This document shows, one piece after another, positions 15,001 through 24,787 of a stretch of 64,000 nt of DNA. The notes beneath the pieces are model-generated. The model ran no database searches and was not told where the DNA came from. It saw nothing but the letters and a program-made list of their open reading frames with translations. The stretch is from NCBI GenBank assembly GCA_916610825.1, contig OU744448.1, forward strand, positions 17,173,936 to 17,237,935, in the 5' to 3' direction. The translations under genes were made by a program, and so were the position numbers. Position 1 is the stretch's first letter; every line of letters begins with the position of its first letter. The DNA comes from Haliclystus octoradiatus (Eukaryota > Cnidaria > Staurozoa > Stauromedusae > Haliclystidae).

Positions 15001-17258
15001 AACTAAAGATCAAAGAGATATTCACGTTCCACGGTGCAAAATTACCAGGGGAGGTTTAGATTTAGTACAGGTAGCCTACAGCTACGTGTACAGCTTTCTC
15101 GTTGCGCATCACTTCTGCGCATTGGGGGAAGCCCCTATGCTTTGAAACCTGTAGGCCTACTAACCTCCTCGTTTCGGAACGCTTTTCGGCGCGAAACATG
15201 AACCACGGAGTACATGTTTTGATTTCATTGTTTTGCTTCGCTTTGGTTTTACTTTAGCTTTTTTGAATAAAATTTCATTGTTGCTATAAAATTTATACAG
15301 AATCAAAATGAATCCTGAACAAACTGTCAGAATTTTGTATTTACATGGAAAACCGAAACTGACGTTTTATGTTATTGAATCTAAATGTCTTTTTTTAAAA
15401 GAACGAGTACAGGTATAACCCAGTCTTCTAATGGACTAAACATGAACTTGAACCGGTACGAAATCTAAACCTCCCTACTGTCTCCCTGGCCCCCCAACCC
15501 TTAAACCACACCCAAATCTACACATTTTCATATCAAAAATTTGATTACGACGTGATATTCTATTGAATTTGATTTCAATTTGTTAATTTTGAATATTATA
15601 TTATTCACCATGAGTCCGAGCGTAGCGGAGCTATTTTTTAAGTATTTGCTAATTATCATTGTTTAAAATTGTTCATTCACCGTAGCGAGAAACAACATTT
15701 CTCTGGCATTAAATCTAGTAGATTAATTTGTTTAAGCTCAATTTTGGAGTTTAAGGAGTATCAATATGTAAAAATCTAAGAACATCATCTACGGACAGAA
15801 AGTGATCTACCCAACAGTCATCATACCAAAAGCAAAAATAATACATTTTTACCACTTTTTCTACATTTCTGATTAGCATTTAAGCGTTAAATTTGAAAGC
15901 TACCTATCAAATTTTTGACTGATCGGTAAATTAATAGCTTGTTCTGCGCTGATCAAGCTGTGATCAAACTTGTGTTGTGATAATTTTCAAAATTGATTGA
16001 GATTTGGTAAAAAGTGGGGGGGCTAGGGAGACACTTATTTTTAAAATGGAGTACGAAAAATGTCTTCTTGGTCTTATGTTGATAAGTAATGATCACATCG
16101 TGATCAAACTTTTGATATGAAAATGTGTGGATTTGGGTGTGGTTTAAGGGGGTGGGGGGCCAGGGAGACGGTAATTTTGTACCGTGGAACGTGAATATCT
16201 CTTTGATGTTTAGTTGATCAGTTCAATAATGGCCAGGTCAAGACTGATCACATCGTGATCAAACTTTTGATATAAAAATATGTAGATTTGAGTGTGGTTT
16301 AAGGGGGAGACAATAATTTTGTACCGTAGGACGTGAATATCGCTTTGATCTTCAGTTGATCAGCTTAGCTATAGCCTGATCAGCACTGATCACATCATGA
16401 TCAATCTTTTGACATAAACATTTTCAAAATTGGGTGTGGTTCAGTGGGGTAGGTGGGCCAGGGAGACACTATAAAATGAGCCTAAAACGTTAATATTTCC
16501 TTGATCTTAAATTGATCAGCAATATAAATGCCTGATCAGTACTAACAGCATTGAGATCAAACTTTTGATGTGCAAATTTTCGGATTTGGTGGGGTGGGGG
16601 TTGGCGTCTCCCTAGCCCCCCACAACAAAACCGTTAGTAACTGTAGCGCTTTTGTTTGATCAGTCTTAAAAACACCTGATCTTGCAAAAGTCTCACTTTT
16701 TACTATGACGATTTTGATATGTTGGAAAGTACCGCTTATCACTCGTCAAATTGCGGTGTATCAAAGCGGGACTTATAGATCAGTCAAATCAAAGTATTTA
16801 TGACGAATTGGACAAATATTGAAGAGGGGGGCCAGGACTACGCAGGTGCCTGATAAAAGTCCTGGCCCCCTGATGATAGGCCTGGCCACCTGATGATAGG
16901 CCTGATAAAGCAGTTTGACTAACAGTCTCCAATCATTGGAAAATACCGGACATGGATTGTTGTTGATCTATTTCAAGTTTGGATCTTTAAATCTGAATTT
17001 GTAACAAAAACGATAAATTTGATACATTACAGTACACATAAGCTTGGTTCTAAGTTCTTACTTACATTGAAAAGAGCAAGTGGGTTCAAATTGGTTGAGT
17101 TTTGGTCGATATCCAAAACAACCAGCTGGCTGAACTTTGTATTGATAAAAATTGGAAACCACTAAAGTACGAATCGATGTATTGTTAATAACACTGTTAC
17201 TGTAATTATTGAGAGATGATAATAATTTGTTTCTATTTGTTCTAACAAAGCAATTCAT
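1..17258 (-). CDS. DHTKD1: DHTKD1, 2-oxoadipate dehydrogenase E1 subunit (5' 14 exons; 3' end outside window)
   Basis: Thiamine-diphosphate E1 of the mitochondrial 2-oxoadipate dehydrogenase complex (lysine and tryptophan breakdown). Exons on the minus strand, 5' to 3': 17258-17066, 11462-11354, 10575-10499, 9680-9577, 7408-7301, 6903-6792, 6104-6007, 5034-4971, 4860-4694, 3220-3176, 3068-2953, 2022-1947, 1856-1768, 283-1. All junctions are AG/GT and phases agree, giving 547 residues, about 60% of the usual ~920. Exon 1 encodes a Met start, a basic, Ser/Asn-rich leader fitting a mitochondrial presequence, and FGYRP, typical of the mature DHTKD1 N-terminus. Later landmarks are [37 protein letters not shown], the diphosphate-binding stretch from GDAAFCGQG to NNQIGFTTP, and [20 protein letters not shown] favours DHTKD1 over OGDH, which usually has NGHNE. 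The E1 C-terminal half is missing only because the window ends. The gene is head to head with DPP3, 12.6 kb away. Confidence 0.95.
1508..1592. repeat. GTTCATGAAC-family repeat, partial copy
   Basis: In the DHTKD1 intron between the exons ending at 1768 and 283. It holds several TTCATGAA/ATGAAC words in both orientations. The edges are unclear; CACCCCTGTG near 1657-1666 could be a decayed terminus of the same family. Confidence 0.5.
2662..2836. mobile_element. Short inverted-repeat element (MITE) with TA target duplication
   Basis: A 175-bp block starts CAGTAGAAAC and ends GTTCTACTG, inverted ends bounded on both sides by TA. TA duplication and a CAGT terminus suggest a pogo/Tigger-like or other Tc1-mariner superfamily origin (inference). 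There is no coding capacity. Related copies lie at 51717-51868 and 59571-59733. Confidence 0.6.
3618..4629. mobile_element. Foldback-type element, copy A, interrupted by a GTTCATGAAC-family element
   Basis: The left end (near GGAAAAAACCTTTGAAAC) and right end (GTTTCACAGGTATTTCC) are inverted, and long inner arms are also inverted: the arm with CTTGTTGATGTGAACTGCC reappears as the complement around 4305-4325. It is collinear with copy B at 7683-8956, including the shared middle piece with CAACACAGCTCAG-like sequence. The right arm is broken at 4334-4540 by a short element absent from copy B. It lies in a DHTKD1 intron and encodes no recognisable protein. Confidence 0.65.
4334..4540. mobile_element. 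GTTCATGAAC-family short inverted-repeat element, best copy
   Basis: The insert begins CCCTGTGA and ends TCACAGGG, a perfect 8-bp inverted pair. Inside are about ten TTCATGAA-type palindromic words and a GTGAAATTGCCCAAA segment shared with other copies. Comparison with foldback copy B shows that this stretch is an insertion in copy A. The target duplication could not be set with confidence. Confidence 0.7.
5322..5694 (+). mobile_element. tRNA-derived SINE, full-length copy 1
   Basis: The head carries polymerase III boxes: A box TAGCTCAGATGG (about 5330-5341) and B box GGTTCGAATCC (about 5385-5395). A body with ACATCAAATGAGTACCAT follows, then a tail ending CCGTCTACATTACTATTAC. Similar 12-bp sequences (AATGTTTCTTTT at 5306 and AATGTTTATTTT at 5695) flank it and look like a diverged target duplication. 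It lies in a DHTKD1 intron. Copies 2-4 are at 44781, 45741 and 54388. The acceptor stem does not pair, so it is not a functional tRNA gene. Confidence 0.85.
6611..6714. repeat. GTTCATGAAC-family element, partial copy
   Basis: It contains GTTCATGAAAC and AGTTCATGAAC words and ends TTTTTAACAGGGG, matching the TTTTTTCACAGGGG right end of the copy at 4334-4540. It lies in a DHTKD1 intron. Confidence 0.55.
7683..8956. mobile_element. Foldback-type element, copy B
   Basis: It opens ATTAAAGTGGGAAAAACC and closes with the complement GGTTTTTCCCACTTTAAT. Inside, the arm around 7975-8075 (CTTGTTGGTGTAAGTTACC) recurs inverted around 8800-8900 (GGTAATTTACACCAACAAG). About 240 bp around 7720-7950 has no partner and may be an insertion. 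The same arrangement as copy A shows a dispersed family. No transposase is visible, so it is probably non-autonomous. It lies in a DHTKD1 intron. Confidence 0.7.
10957..11068. repeat. Inverted repeat (hairpin) at the 3' end of an unexplained ORF
   Basis: GATTACATCACTCTT near 10958 is mirrored by AAGAGTGATGTAATC near 11052, 15-bp arms around roughly 80 bp. It may be a transposon terminus or a foldback; no flanking duplication was identified. Confidence 0.5.
10988..11272 (-). other. Unrecognised 94-codon ORF in DHTKD1 intron 2
   Basis: An open frame between the second and third DHTKD1 exons. Its composition looks protein-like ([19 protein letters not shown], varied amino acids, few low-complexity runs), but I recognise no family. 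No splice sites that would add it to DHTKD1 in phase are evident, and DHTKD1 needs no residues there. It ends inside the inverted repeat at 10957-11068, so it may be a relic of a mobile element. Confidence 0.25.
12281..13009 (+). pseudogene. Protease remnant and reverse transcriptase fragment (Ty3/Gypsy-type)
   Basis: A 242-codon frame. Residues ~1-90 resemble the end of a retropepsin domain. Then come the conserved PRRVPIPL and [20 protein letters not shown] blocks and [15 protein letters not shown], with catalytic Asp in the first palm motif. The frame breaks after FGRYCFNRI. The second palm motif ([11 protein letters not shown]) appears only about 60 bp on (near 13036) in another frame. 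The residues normally between them are gone, so it cannot be active. Confidence 0.85.
13370..13690 (+). pseudogene. RNase H fragment of the Ty3/Gypsy-type element
   Basis: A 106-codon frame with [15 protein letters not shown] (first catalytic Asp) and [19 protein letters not shown] (catalytic Glu), the usual Ty3/Gypsy RNase H signature. It is cut by a stop before the C-terminal Asp region, and frames on both sides are shifted. Confidence 0.85.
13939..14441 (+). pseudogene. Integrase fragment of the Ty3/Gypsy-type element
   Basis: Two overlapping frames (13939-14151 and 14025-14441) share one frameshift. The first has the zinc-binding part with CLVC. The second has the DDE core, with Asp in LSVDLFTF, Asp in LVSDNGPQF, and an N-R-E-A-E-R stretch where the third acidic residue is expected. 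Further pieces reach 14798. Non-functional. Confidence 0.85.
14885..16620. repeat. TGATCA-rich minisatellite with direct and inverted units
   Basis: Units of about 142-157 bp begin with the near-palindrome TGATCACATCGTGATCA and carry a GGTGTGGTTTAAGGGGG tract, CCAGGGAGAC and ACGTGAATATC. Plus-oriented units start near 16091, 16246, 16388 and ~16545, with a weaker one from ~15950. Complementary units lie at 14885-15046 and 15477-15570, split by a short element at 15047-15476. The array is in DHTKD1 intron 1 next to the Gypsy remnant; no coding content. Confidence 0.75.
15047..15476. mobile_element. 430-bp inverted-repeat element nested in the minisatellite
   Basis: The ends GGGGAGGTTTAGATTT (15048) and AAATCTAAACCTCCCT (15461-15476) are inverted, matching at about 19 of 21 positions. 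The insertion splits a minisatellite unit: left flank ...GCAAAATTACC, right flank CTGTCTCCCTGG..., while intact units read continuously across this point (for example the complement of 16163-16190). No ORF is recognised. Confidence 0.65.
16825..16912. repeat. Short GC-rich tandem repeat
   Basis: Imperfect repeats of a CCTGGCC(C/A)CCTGATGATAGG-like unit, with a related inverted GGGGCCAGGAC at the left. Nothing else is recognised between the minisatellite and DHTKD1 exon 1. Confidence 0.5.
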
Positions 17259-17340
17259 TCTTCCTTTTTTTGTTATATCTTTTTACTTCCATCACCTAAT
17301 TACTGCAATCACTCGTACTTCTAATAAACCGAAGGGAACG

Positions 17341-17371
17341 TGACCATGACCGTGACCAGTCACGTATGTCT
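17341..17371 (-). promoter_or_regulatory. Upstream block of DHTKD1 shared with DPP3
   Basis: Read on the DHTKD1 strand: AGACATACGTGACTGG followed by TCACGGTCATGGTCA, ending 82 bp upstream of the start codon. The same block, with one extra G, lies 93 bp upstream of the DPP3 start codon (29707-29738) in the same orientation relative to transcription. It holds repeated GGTCA half-sites and the inverted pair GTGAC/GTCAC. A promoter role is inference; it could be a dispersed repeat. Confidence 0.5.
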
Positions 17372-17617
17372 AAAAGGGTGACCGATCGTGACTTTTAGAA
17401 AAGGCAAAAAGAAGATAGAAATAAGACATGTTAAAGAATTTAAGAGTTGATTTTGTCGTATTGAGTCAATAACAAACTGGGAATATCTGATGGGCGTCTA
17501 AAGCGATGACTAACCCATGCTGTGACGTCTTTTTAATTTACTTCTATACCTGTCTAAGAGTAATGATCTATTTAACAATTAGACAACGAGCCCGAGTTGG
17601 CTACCGTCGAAAATAGT

Positions 17618-18006
<389 letters not shown>

Positions 18007-18261
18007 GATTGATATATTTGCATCTCAATTCGAGATAAATATTTGTTGTAATACATGAGTTATTTATGAGTATAGTCTAGTTTAATTTTGTATATGATTG
18101 TTCTGATTTGCTTTTATTCAGTTAATGTGAATATATATCATATATAATATTCTGTAATTCATAATATGCTGCTAATAATTTATGTCAATTATTATTTTGT
18201 TATTGATTTGATATATTTTGAAAATTTAATAGACAATTTAGATTATTTAAGATATCAATAG

Positions 18262-21057
18262 TCAATTTTGTTCTGCGGCTTTTACAAATTGTATATATGA
18301 TGATATTTGTTGGCAGTGTAAAATATGATATCGATCATTTGCTGAATCACCACACTCTTTACATAGGCAATTATCGTCAGGATCATGAAAAATATTATTT
18401 GTACAGATAAGATGGTGAAAGCCATGGATTGACAAGCGGATGATGTAGTTTCGATTTAATTGATTTGCTGCTTGCCAACCAGATGATTGTAAGGCAGGGG
18501 CGGCTCCATACCCTTTTTGGAATACTTCAACTATTTTATTTTTGCGGTTTTCAAAACATTTTGAAAGTTCTTCAAAATTAAAAGGGAACAAATGTTCAAT
18601 ATCTTTTGTTAGAAGGTTAGTGTTTGTAAATATGTAAATTAAAGTATTTGAAGCAGATATATGGGCCCCAAGGGCACGTTTGAGATATGTAGCTTTGATA
18701 CGATCAAGGTAGAGGAATTGGTTTGATGTGATAAATGGTGCAATGACTGGAAAAGCATAAGTAACCATCGGAGAGATTTTCATGTCAAAAATATTTAGCG
18801 ATGTTTGAAGAGATACTTTCTTTAAATGTGGTATAGCACCTATCGTGAGAATGCATTTATGTAACTTGTTCATTAGATGTAAAGTAAAGGTTAACGATTG
18901 TTGTAAAATAACACCAAGATATTCATAGCTTTTAACAAATTCCACACGTTCCTTATTGTATATGAAAATGTCTCTTTTGCTGATAGTGCCACCTTTGCGG
19001 AATTTCATCATTTTGGTCTTTTTCAGGTTGACTTCTAATGCATTTGTGTGACACCATGTTTGCAAAATATCTAAACCATCCTGTACAGCTTCTTTGTCAG
19101 GGGAGTAAAAAACAAGATCATCAGCAAAAAATGAAAAACTTAGATTTGGTATATTACGTAGAACTTCAGCCAAGTCGGAAAGATAAATGATAAATAGGGT
19201 TGGCGAAAGACAATCTCCCTGGACAACACCGTGGTTTTGAATAATTTGTGTAGATAGCTTTATACCATCGTCAATAAAAATCTCATTTCCTTTTAAAAGT
19301 GAACAAATAAGACGAAGAAGCAATCCATCTATACCAAAAGTGTTCTTCATTTTCTGAACTAGAATGTCACGATTTACATTGTCAAATGCTTTAGTAAAGT
19401 CTACAAAACAGCAGTAAGTGGATCTAGGTGTGGATGATTTAGAAAATTGGTCTTTGATAGAGTCTATCAATAGCTGTAATGGTTGTAACGTATTTTTTTC
19501 TTCTTGGAAGCCAAATTGCTCTGGTGGAATTAAATGAAAGCAATTTGGTTTGAGTTTACTGTTTATGAGACTTGTTAAAACTTTGAGGGGGCAACAGAGT
19601 AAGGAAATGCCACGGTAATTATTAGGGTCAATTTTTACACCTTTACCTTTATACAGTAGAATTACTCTGCTTCTGTTCCAGTTATTAGGTATAGTTCCGA
19701 GTTTGAGGCATAGATTGAACAAAGATGTCCATAAAGGAAGTAGCTGATCAAGAGAAAGTATTAAGTGTTCGTTAGTAATGTTATCAAGTCCTGCTGCTTT
19801 ACGAGTTGAGGTTTGCAATATAGCTTGTAGAACTTCGTCTTCTTGAAACAATTTATTAAACCAATCATCTACAAGAATATTTAATGAATCTAAGTTGAAA
19901 GTTGGTGGTTTGTTGTAAGGATCGTATAGATTTTTAAAATGACTAAGAATGTGTTCATGTGAAATTGGTATTGATTTTTTGGAATGACGGGTTTTGAACA
20001 AGAGCCAAGGCTTTTTGATAGAAAGTTCAATAGTTCTTAAAATTTGATTTTCGTTATATATGGCCTTTTTTGACATCAAAAGTGAGCGATAAATTTTCCT
20101 CTCTGTAGAATATTGATCTCGAAGTAGCTGATTTCCTGAACCTCTCATAATTTTGTCAAGTAGATACAATACTGATTTTTTCTTTTCTCTGCATTCAATA
20201 TCAAACCAAGGTTTATTATAGTGATGGGTTTCTTTGATTTCAGGGCAACATTCAGTGAGTGCTGATTCGATTAATTTAAGAGCATTTTCTAGATCTTCCA
20301 TTTCAATAGCTTTCTCTGCTAGTTCTAAGTTTGGATGCTTAATAAGTAGCTCTTTGTTGACTTTTCGTTGCAGTTTTTTGACATGCTGTTCTTGGTCTTG
20401 GTTTATTTGGTTGAGGCTCCAGGTTGTCAGGACTCTTTGATGTTTTCTCTGGCATCCTTTTACAATACTGTGTTGCTTGACATCTGTGAAGGCGGTGTTG
20501 CTAAAAACAAGGTCAATTGTACTATTTCCGTTTGATGAAATGTATGTATATTCTTTAGGATCATTTATTAGGAAAATACCTATTTGATGCAAGAACTCAA
20601 CAAGTTGAGCACCACGGTTTGTGGAATCAATTCTACAGTTAAAATCTCCAAAGATTAAGGATGGTAGTCCATTTTGCACAGCACTTAAAGCTGATGAAAT
20701 ATCATATAGTATAGTAGAAATGTGTACATTTGGAGGAAAGTAAAAACAAAATATATTACAATACTTTGTTGAAATGCCAATGTAAGTACTGTTTTGTATA
20801 ATTTCCTTGGGCTCTAAAAAACTTTTACATAAAATTAAAATACCTCCTCTTGGGCAAGTACCATTTCCAGTTGGCGGAGATGCATTAGAAGAAAATGAAT
20901 AATATTTTGTAAAATTGTCTGGACATTCTAATAAAAAAGTTTCGGTTAAGAGAACAATATCTGTCGATAAAAAAGGATCAGTTTCAGGAGAAATATTTAA
21001 AAGTCCATTTATTCCTTCAATATTCCATAAACATGTTGATAACTCTAAAAGGTCCAT
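18262..21057 (-). CDS. LINE ORF2: endonuclease-reverse transcriptase, 931 aa
   Basis: Nicks target DNA and reverse-transcribes the element RNA. The N-terminus is an APE-type endonuclease: WNIEG (11-15), LLTETF (36-41, Glu39), GDFN (137-140), STIDLVF (179-185). The usual SDH near the end of this domain reads RKH (204-206), so the Asp of that motif is missing. Reverse transcriptase follows, with VQGDCLSP near 610 and FADDLVFY near 644-651, both palm Asp present. The C-terminus has a Cys/His cluster (CLCKECGD...HILHC, ~900-917), common in LINE ORF2. The frame has no stops or shifts, so the copy is recent. The clade is not settled; I- or Nimb-like is my best guess. The start was chosen because it lies ten bases after the ORF1 stop. 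Confidence 0.92.
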   Translation of the reverse strand: MDLLELSTCLWNIEGINGLLNISPETDPFLSTDIVLLTETFLLECPDNFTKYYSFSSNASPPTGNGTCPRGGILILCKSFLEPKEIIQNSTYIGISTKYCNIFCFYFPPNVHISTILYDISSALSAVQNGLPSLIFGDFNCRIDSTNRGAQLVEFLHQIGIFLINDPKEYTYISSNGNSTIDLVFSNTAFTDVKQHSIVKGCQRKHQRVLTTWSLNQINQDQEQHVKKLQRKVNKELLIKHPNLELAEKAIEMEDLENALKLIESALTECCPEIKETHHYNKPWFDIECREKKKSVLYLLDKIMRGSGNQLLRDQYSTERKIYRSLLMSKKAIYNENQILRTIELSIKKPWLLFKTRHSKKSIPISHEHILSHFKNLYDPYNKPPTFNLDSLNILVDDWFNKLFQEDEVLQAILQTSTRKAAGLDNITNEHLILSLDQLLPLWTSLFNLCLKLGTIPNNWNRSRVILLYKGKGVKIDPNNYRGISLLCCPLKVLTSLINSKLKPNCFHLIPPEQFGFQEEKNTLQPLQLLIDSIKDQFSKSSTPRSTYCCFVDFTKAFDNVNRDILVQKMKNTFGIDGLLLRLICSLLKGNEIFIDDGIKLSTQIIQNHGVVQGDCLSPTLFIIYLSDLAEVLRNIPNLSFSFFADDLVFYSPDKEAVQDGLDILQTWCHTNALEVNLKKTKMMKFRKGGTISKRDIFIYNKERVEFVKSYEYLGVILQQSLTFTLHLMNKLHKCILTIGAIPHLKKVSLQTSLNIFDMKISPMVTYAFPVIAPFITSNQFLYLDRIKATYLKRALGAHISASNTLIYIFTNTNLLTKDIEHLFPFNFEELSKCFENRKNKIVEVFQKGYGAAPALQSSGWQAANQLNRNYIIRLSIHGFHHLICTNNIFHDPDDNCLCKECGDSANDRYHILHCQQISSYIQFVKAAEQN

Positions 21058-21066
21058 TGTGTGCAG

Positions 21067-21253
21067 TCAATTTGATGGGGTTGAAGGATTTGGGTAAAGT
21101 TCAATAATATTTCCAGATTTGATTTGATACTGTTTTGTCGGGTTCTTTGATCTTATTTGGCGTAATTTTGATCTAAGCTCATAAGCCGCTTTTCTTTCAT
21201 TTTGAGTCAAATCGGGTGAAATATACACATTTACTCGTTGAGGATTTTCTCGC
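21067..21253 (-). pseudogene. 3' end of LINE ORF1
   Basis: An open frame enters from the GATA array and reads VNVYISPDLTQNERKAAYEL followed by a basic stretch, then stops at 21067, ten bases before ORF2. Sequences of the form ISPDLT..ER.....LR are typical of the C-terminus of LINE ORF1 nucleic-acid-binding proteins. Only ~60 codons remain. The tight ORF1-stop/ORF2-start spacing suggests coupled translation (inference). Confidence 0.6.
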
Positions 21254-22054
<801 letters not shown>

Positions 22055-22759
22055 TATATATTTCAACCACATAGAAGATAATTGATACAGGTGATAATTT
22101 TAAGTAATTACAATTAGTTGTATTCTATGGTTGCTGTAACCCTGTAAGCACTAATGCTTGTTTATTTAGGGCACAGTCTAATATAGGTAATATAGGTAAC
22201 ATTGTTTATGGTTTGAAGTAAAAATGAGAGAAATCGATGTCAGCTGGAATTTCCAATCAGAGTCGCAGAAGCATAGAGTGGAAAGTGATAGGAGTGTGCT
22301 GTAGTTAGAAGCAATTGACATTATAATAAGCAGGATTTCTAAGCTTTGCAATGAATGATATTCATGGTACGAAATAAAATTAAAAATCTGATTAAAGTGA
22401 TATGAGATTGAAAGAGTTGTTATAGGTGAGATAATTATGGGTGTTATTTTTGCAAAGGATATGCATTTGGAGGATGATAGGCTATTAATTTGTGTGTTTT
22501 ATTGTAAATGAGAAAAATTGATGGGGTTTATGATTAATTTTATTACTTGTTTTGCTATATATGATTGGTATTGTTATTATTATTACTATTATTATTATCA
22601 TTATTATTATTTCTATTATTTCAATGTTTGACTATTTTTTCTCAATGAGCACTTTTGGCTGCTGATACGCTTGTTTACAGCATATGTAGCAACTTTTCAG
22701 TGTACATTCACTATAATATTTGGAAAGGATCATGGATTTCAAATGATTCACGAATCGTG
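22055..22759. other. AT-rich sequence, probably 3' end of the older LINE
   Basis: No gene seen. A short ATT-rich run lies at 22570-22620. By position this could be the 3' untranslated part of the LINE at 22760-24563, ending in the (TATC)n array. Confidence 0.4.
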
Positions 22760-24563
22760 CTCTCGAAATTGGAATTTCTGGTAGATTGACTACCTGATTC
22801 CAGATCGATGGAAATTTGTAAGCTGGTAAGTTTTGAAGGTAAGTAGAACATGCAAAAGGTACTTCAAAATATTACTTTGACGCTTTTGGTATGGTATAAA
22901 AAAGAAATTTTCTTGCATAAGTGCAGGGCACTTTTCTAAAATAATTTTGTTTAAAAACGATGCAATACTGGTCAAATGTAGGTCTGGTAATTTTAAAATC
23001 CCCAATTGCTTTAGCAAAGGTTCGGTGTGTTGAGGATGGTCATACTATTGCTGTGTCCCCATATGGGTATACAGTAATCAACATGTGGTTTAATTATTGC
23101 ATTGTAAATTTTCAGTTTATATTTAGTCGATAGGAACTTTTTGAGTTTAATTAGTGTATATACATGTCTCCTGACTTTCATACAAACGAAATTGATATGA
23201 TCCTTCCACTTCAACTTCTCGTCTATTAGTAATCCAAGGAATTTTATATTCTTTGTTTGAAAGTCTGTGCCACATTGTTCCATCAAATGTCCATCTAGCT
23301 GTAATTATAGAGGTGGTGATTTGGCATGACAAAATAACATATATTTACATTTTTGAGGATGGATGGTAAGTTGATTATCAGAAAACCATTGTTGTACATT
23401 AATTAATTCTCTGTTGACGTTTGATTCGAGATTAGAAAGATTTGAACTTGAAAGCTGAAGGGTTGTATCATCAGCAAATAGACTGGTATTAAAGGTTGTT
23501 GACTGGGGAAGATCGTTGACAAAAATTAGAAATAATAATGGACCTAGGATGCTCCCTTGGGGGACACCACAGGTAATAGTTTGTGGAGTTGACACATGTC
23601 CATCATAACAAACCATCTGTTTTCGATTAGATAGGTAATTAGTCATCCAATCAAGTTCTATACCTTGGAGACCGTAATGGGATAGTTTTGACAAAAGAAT
23701 GGTATGACAAACTGAGTCAAACGCTTTTTTGAGGTCTAAAAAAATGGCAATATGATAATTATCAGTTTGGTTTTTGTAGTTAGTACATATAATGTGATTA
23801 TTGTCACTAATAATTGATGAATAATACGTCATTTTAGCAGTAGATATCATGTTACTAATAAGAAGACATTGGCTAGCGTATAAAGTTTTATCAATAGTGA
23901 GCTGAGTGCGTCGCCAGTGACGTTCCAGCTTACGACGGATAGACTTCTCAGTTGCAATTTCAGAAGAGTACCATGAGGAGAGTTATGGCGAGTAGTGATT
24001 TAAACACGTTCTTGTAACCGAGCATGAGTGTTAAGCAGTCTCAAGAGAACTTCTTCATAACGATAAACAGCATCTTCTGGGCTTGCAAAATTTTTCATAG
24101 ATAGTTCAGAATGTAATAAATCAAAACGGAACGTTTCGTAGTTAATGTTCTTCAACTTACGATAAAATATAGTTCTTTGCTCATGTGGGGGTTTCTCAAG
24201 GGCAAGGGTACAATAAAGTGCCAAATGATCAGAAATAACAGGATCGTGGACAAAGAAATCAGAAGCAAATTGTTCATCCGTTCTAGTTATCATTAGATCT
24301 AAAGTATGCCCATTGCCATGAGTAGAAACTTCGATGTGTTGAAATAAATTAAAGGAATGCAATAAATCTTTGAACTTGATTGAAAAAGAATCTAATTGAT
24401 TATCAATATGGATGTTAAAATCACCAGTAATAAGCAAACGTCCAGGTGAAATTATAAAAGATTGTAAAAACATTGCAAACTCTTCTAGAAATGTAGATGG
24501 TAACAGACAGTTTGTAGAAGAACGAGGAGGTCGATAAATAATAATGATTCGAAGGTTAACTTT
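22760..24563 (-). pseudogene. Decayed LINE, 3' part (endonuclease end, reverse transcriptase)
   Basis: Reading on the minus strand: the endonuclease C-terminus (24473-24000) with LLITGDFNIHID, GHTLDLMI and SDHLALY; a linker ending near 23850; reverse transcriptase palm (23850-23305) with FLDLKKAFDSV, GVPQGSILGPL and FADDTTLQL; the thumb and C-terminal piece (23286-22790) with YCIPIWGH. About 150 residues expected before the first palm motif are missing, and several frames are shifted. The style fits the CR1/L2/Jockey group and the same family as the fragment at 41430-42818. Its 5' continuation is at 28633-29000, beyond the inserted LTR element. Confidence 0.88.
24559..24563. repeat. Target-site duplication ACTTT (left)
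   Basis: Five bases next to the left LTR, repeated at 28633-28637 next to the right LTR. Removing the element and one copy restores a continuous endonuclease frame of the host LINE. Confidence 0.9.
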
Positions 24564-24775
24564 TATAAGATCAACGACAAGTTGAACAACGACGACTCAA
24601 TTCAGTTAATAAAACAACATCTATTTCTCTAGGTCTTGCTCTCATCAAGACTACACACACTCTGACCATACGATACGCACGTGGGCGTTTACATTCTATA
24701 CACACAAATGAGGCTAGCCTCAATTTATCATGAGTGTTTCAATCTACAGTTCATACATATAATTATTCGATTACA
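24564..24775 (-). repeat. 3' long terminal repeat of the LTR retrotransposon
   Basis: 212 bp, starting TGTAATC and ending CTTATA on the minus strand. It differs from the 5' LTR at only three positions. A purine tract (GGGGGAAG on the minus strand, 24776-24784) precedes it and suits plus-strand priming. Confidence 0.95.
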
Positions 24776-24787
24776 CTTCCCCCAGAT

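Larger units (their letters stand above)
18007..21253 (-). mobile_element. LINE (non-LTR retrotransposon), 5'-truncated, intact ORF2
   Basis: Contains the end of an ORF1-like frame (21253-21067), an intact 931-codon ORF2 (21057-18262) and about 255 bp of AT-rich 3' untranslated sequence. Both ends abut perfect GATA arrays. Direct contact of ORF1 coding sequence with the repeat at 21253/21254 marks the 5' truncation. It lies in the intergenic space between DHTKD1 and DPP3. Confidence 0.9.

Noticed and set aside
14782..15006. 74-codon frame after the integrase fragment
   Set aside because: Runs from the decayed integrase tail into the minisatellite, with a poly-C tract giving a Pro run; not a gene.
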